From Bacteroidales bacterium (lineage in GTDB: Bacteria; Bacteroidota; Bacteroidia; Bacteroidales; Muribaculaceae): a DNA stretch of 8,972 nucleotides. Both the position numbers and the translations under genes were made by a program. The notes beneath the pieces are model-generated. The model was not told the origin of the DNA. It searched no databases and saw only the letters and a list, made by a program, of their open reading frames with translations. The DNA is taken from assembly GCA_004552395.1 (NCBI GenBank), contig SFOK01000094.1:1-8972 (forward strand). Reading direction: 5' to 3'. Below are positions 7,755-8,972 of the stretch, piece after piece; position 1 is the first letter of the stretch; every line of letters begins with the position of its first letter.

Positions 7755-7781
7755 CTCTAAAATCCGCTTGCGGTTTGAGAG
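7755..7781. repeat. Hairpin with CCGC-TT-GCGG core
   Basis: CTCT (7755-7758) pairs with AGAG (7778-7781), AAA with TTT, and CCGC (7764-7767) with GCGG (7770-7773), giving 11 pairs with small bulges around a TT centre. The adjoining CAATCTCT (7751-7758) also occurs in the right-hand repeat copy at 8717-8724, hinting that this belongs to a degenerate third copy of the same element. Confidence 0.4.
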
Positions 7782-7935
7782 TTTGCCGACCCCTCCGTGC
7801 CGTGGAAAGCGCGGTGTTGACATAAGCGGTTGTCAGTCTGCCGCAGTGGAGTAAGTGCAGCGTCGCACCGACCATCGGGGCTCGGGGGCGGGGTCAATGC
7901 CGTGGGCTTGGGATGAAGGCGGCTGCTTCCTTTAT

Positions 7936-8280
7936 GGGTGGGAGGAACGTGGCTGTCAGTATGGCTCAGGGGTGAATGGAGAGCGACACGGAGCGCACCG
8001 GCGTTGACGACTCGGAAAAGCAAGATGTGGTTTCGGGTTGACAGCGGAACGGAAGCGGGCCGACACCGTAGGCTTGCCGGAGGTGTCGGTGTAAGCGAGA
8101 GTGCAGCCGTCAAAGATAGTTTGTAATCGTAGGGAGCGGAGCCGTAGCAAACCCGCAGCGAGCGAGGGAAGTTGCGGAGGTCGTAGCGAGTGGAGAGCAC
8201 AATCTATCGCCCCGAAGTCCACAGCGGTCGCTATTCACAGCGGAGAGAAGCGCAGCCGTGAACAGCGATGCTCGGAGTTG
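7936..8280. repeat. Diverged structured repeat, left copy
   Basis: This stretch aligns collinearly with 8448-8797. Anchors, with their partners in the right copy, are GGGTGGGAGGAACG (7936; 8448), GTTGACAGCG (8037; 8549), AGCCGTCAAAGA (8105; 8616), CAGCGGTCG (8222; 8739) and CGATGCTCGG (8266; 8783). Hairpins inside it are CCGACACC/GGTGTCGG (8060-8067, 8082-8089, perfect), CCGCA/TGCGG (8153-8157, 8173-8177) and TTCAC/GTGAA (8234-8238, 8258-8262). The copies differ at many positions but keep their order and hairpin locations. The function is unknown; a structured RNA, a protein-binding array and decayed mobile sequence all remain possible. Confidence 0.6.
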
Positions 8281-8447
8281 GCAATGACTGTGGGCGCGGA
8301 AATTGAGAGCGTAATGAGCGGTCAAAAGCCATTGCGACAACCACATTCCGGGTGGGGTCGATAACACAGCCGCCTACATCCCTGCCCTCGGCGAATAATA
8401 TTGCAAGTGCCACCGGCGAATAACCATGCGTTCATCAGTCCTCTATC

Positions 8448-8797
8448 GGGTGGGAGGAACGAGGAAGCCGACAGCTCGCGCCGACCGGAGGAATGAGTGC
8501 AGCGCACTGGCCTCGACGAGCCGGAAAAAGCAAGCGGAGGTTTCCGAGTTGACAGCGAAACGGGAGCGGGCCAACACCACGACGTAGGAGTGGTGGCGGC
8601 GAAAAGCGGGAGTGTAGCCGTCAAAGAGAGTTTATGACCGTATGCGCAGACAAACGCGCCCGACACCGTGACGCAGGAGCGGTGTCGGGAGGAAGCGATA
8701 ATGGAGACGGAGGCGGCAATCTCTCGACCCGAAGGCCGCAGCGGTCGTTAGTCGAAGTGGAGCGAAGCAGAGCCTCGACCAACGATGCTCGGGCTTG
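8448..8797. repeat. Diverged structured repeat, right copy
   Basis: This is the partner of 7936-8280, displaced by 511-517 bp. Its hairpins fall at matching places: CACCAC/GTGGTG (8575-8580, 8590-8595), a perfect 10-bp stem CCCGACACCG/CGGTGTCGGG with an 11-nt loop (8659-8668, 8680-8689), and GTCGA/TCGAC with a 19-nt loop (8751-8755, 8775-8779). The first and third hairpins have different stem sequences from the left copy yet still pair. After about 8797 the similarity to the left copy fades. Confidence 0.6.
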
Positions 8798-8891
8798 GAA
8801 GGATGTAGGCAGCAAGCGGAGAACGGAGGAAGGTTTGTATGGCTGACGGCCGACACCAGCCGGGTGGGTCAGAAAAGATGAACGCGACAAA

Positions 8892-8925
8892 CAAAACGAG
8901 CTACCCTCTCGGGCAACTCGCTTTG
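8892..8925 (-). terminator. Terminator-like hairpin for minus-strand transcription, GAGA loop
   Basis: On the minus strand a 15-bp stem closes a GAGA tetraloop (GNRA type) at 8907-8910, and the 3' side runs on into TTTTGTTTG. Three positions are A-C mismatches when read on the plus strand (8896/8921, 8901/8916, 8903/8914) but all become G-U pairs on the minus strand, so the structure favours minus-strand RNA. It resembles a Rho-independent terminator for a gene entering from beyond the right edge. The T-run is interrupted by a G, so termination strength is uncertain. Confidence 0.5.
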
Positions 8926-8972
8926 CCAATTATGAAAAAAACTTTACTCTCGAAGTGAATGATAATCAGCGT

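Larger units (their letters stand above)
7184..8972. other. Long stretch without a recognisable protein gene
   Basis: About 1.8 kb separates the tape measure start from the right edge. The open frames here are short, overlap on both strands and give Arg/Ser/Pro/Leu-rich translations without domain character; I judge them non-coding. The left part (7184-7600) is rich in short inverted repeats, some AT-rich, with a C-rich tract at 7447-7500. The middle and right parts (7620-8880) are GC-rich, purine-rich on the plus strand, and carry diverged tandem elements with hairpins. The last 40 bases include a tiny ATG frame at 8932 that stops after eight codons. No tRNA, rRNA, CRISPR array or group II intron domain V could be recognised. 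Confidence 0.6.

Noticed and set aside
7757..8666. Minus-strand open frames sharing KLSLTA and PLSTR motifs (7757-8200 and 8322-8666)
   Set aside because: The shared peptides follow from the DNA repeat itself. The translations are Arg/Ser/Pro-rich, other frames are equally open, and conserved hairpins explain the similarity better.
7936..8797. CRISPR array
   Set aside because: The units are hundreds of bases long and diverged, with no short identical repeats separated by uniform spacers and no cas genes in view.
7620..8880. Group II intron or diversity-generating retroelement
   Set aside because: No reverse transcriptase motif, domain V-like helix or template/variable repeat pair could be found.
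8621..8929. 102-residue minus-strand open frame starting at a TTG
   Set aside because: It has no recognisable domain, begins inside a terminator-like hairpin, and mirrors a similar accidental frame in the other repeat copy (DRCGLR at both sites).

Overview
The window looks like part of a temperate siphophage-like prophage, or a remnant of one, from a gut-type member of the Bacteroidales. The reasons are a tyrosine integrase of the form common in that group, tail proteins that read like those of Bacteroidales prophages, and gene starts without clear Shine-Dalgarno sequences. This assignment comes from recognising protein style, not from a database search.

Layout, left to right. Positions 1-1215 (+) hold the C-terminal 404 residues of a tyrosine recombinase whose start lies left of the window. 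A 56-bp gap to the next gene contains four direct repeats at an exact 12-bp period. From 1272 to 7183 two tail genes run on the minus strand, convergent with the integrase. The 1389-residue tape measure protein (7183-3014) comes first. A baseplate/distal-tail protein (3013-1272) follows with no gap at all, since the stop and start codons abut. This second gene is split by a one-base frameshift near 1772-1784 and would otherwise encode about 580 residues.

From 7184 to the right edge, about 1.8 kb, I find no convincing protein gene. This is surprising, because the major tail and chaperone genes usually precede a tape measure gene. The part next to the tape measure gene holds a cluster of short inverted repeats, one just upstream of its ATG. 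Further right is a GC-rich region with two diverged copies (about 7936-8280 and 8448-8797, roughly 512-517 bp apart) of a hairpin-bearing element, and perhaps a third degenerate copy to their left. One hairpin has three compensatory base-pair changes between copies while its loop stays at 19 nt. A terminator-like hairpin at 8892-8925 pairs fully only when read on the minus strand, and may end a gene entering from the right.

How it fits together: the integrase would move the element, the tape measure protein sets tail length, and the split downstream protein would sit at the tail tip. If the frameshift is real rather than a sequencing error, the tail is probably defective. The repeat region may be a structured RNA, a DNA-binding array or decayed sequence; the bases alone do not decide this.
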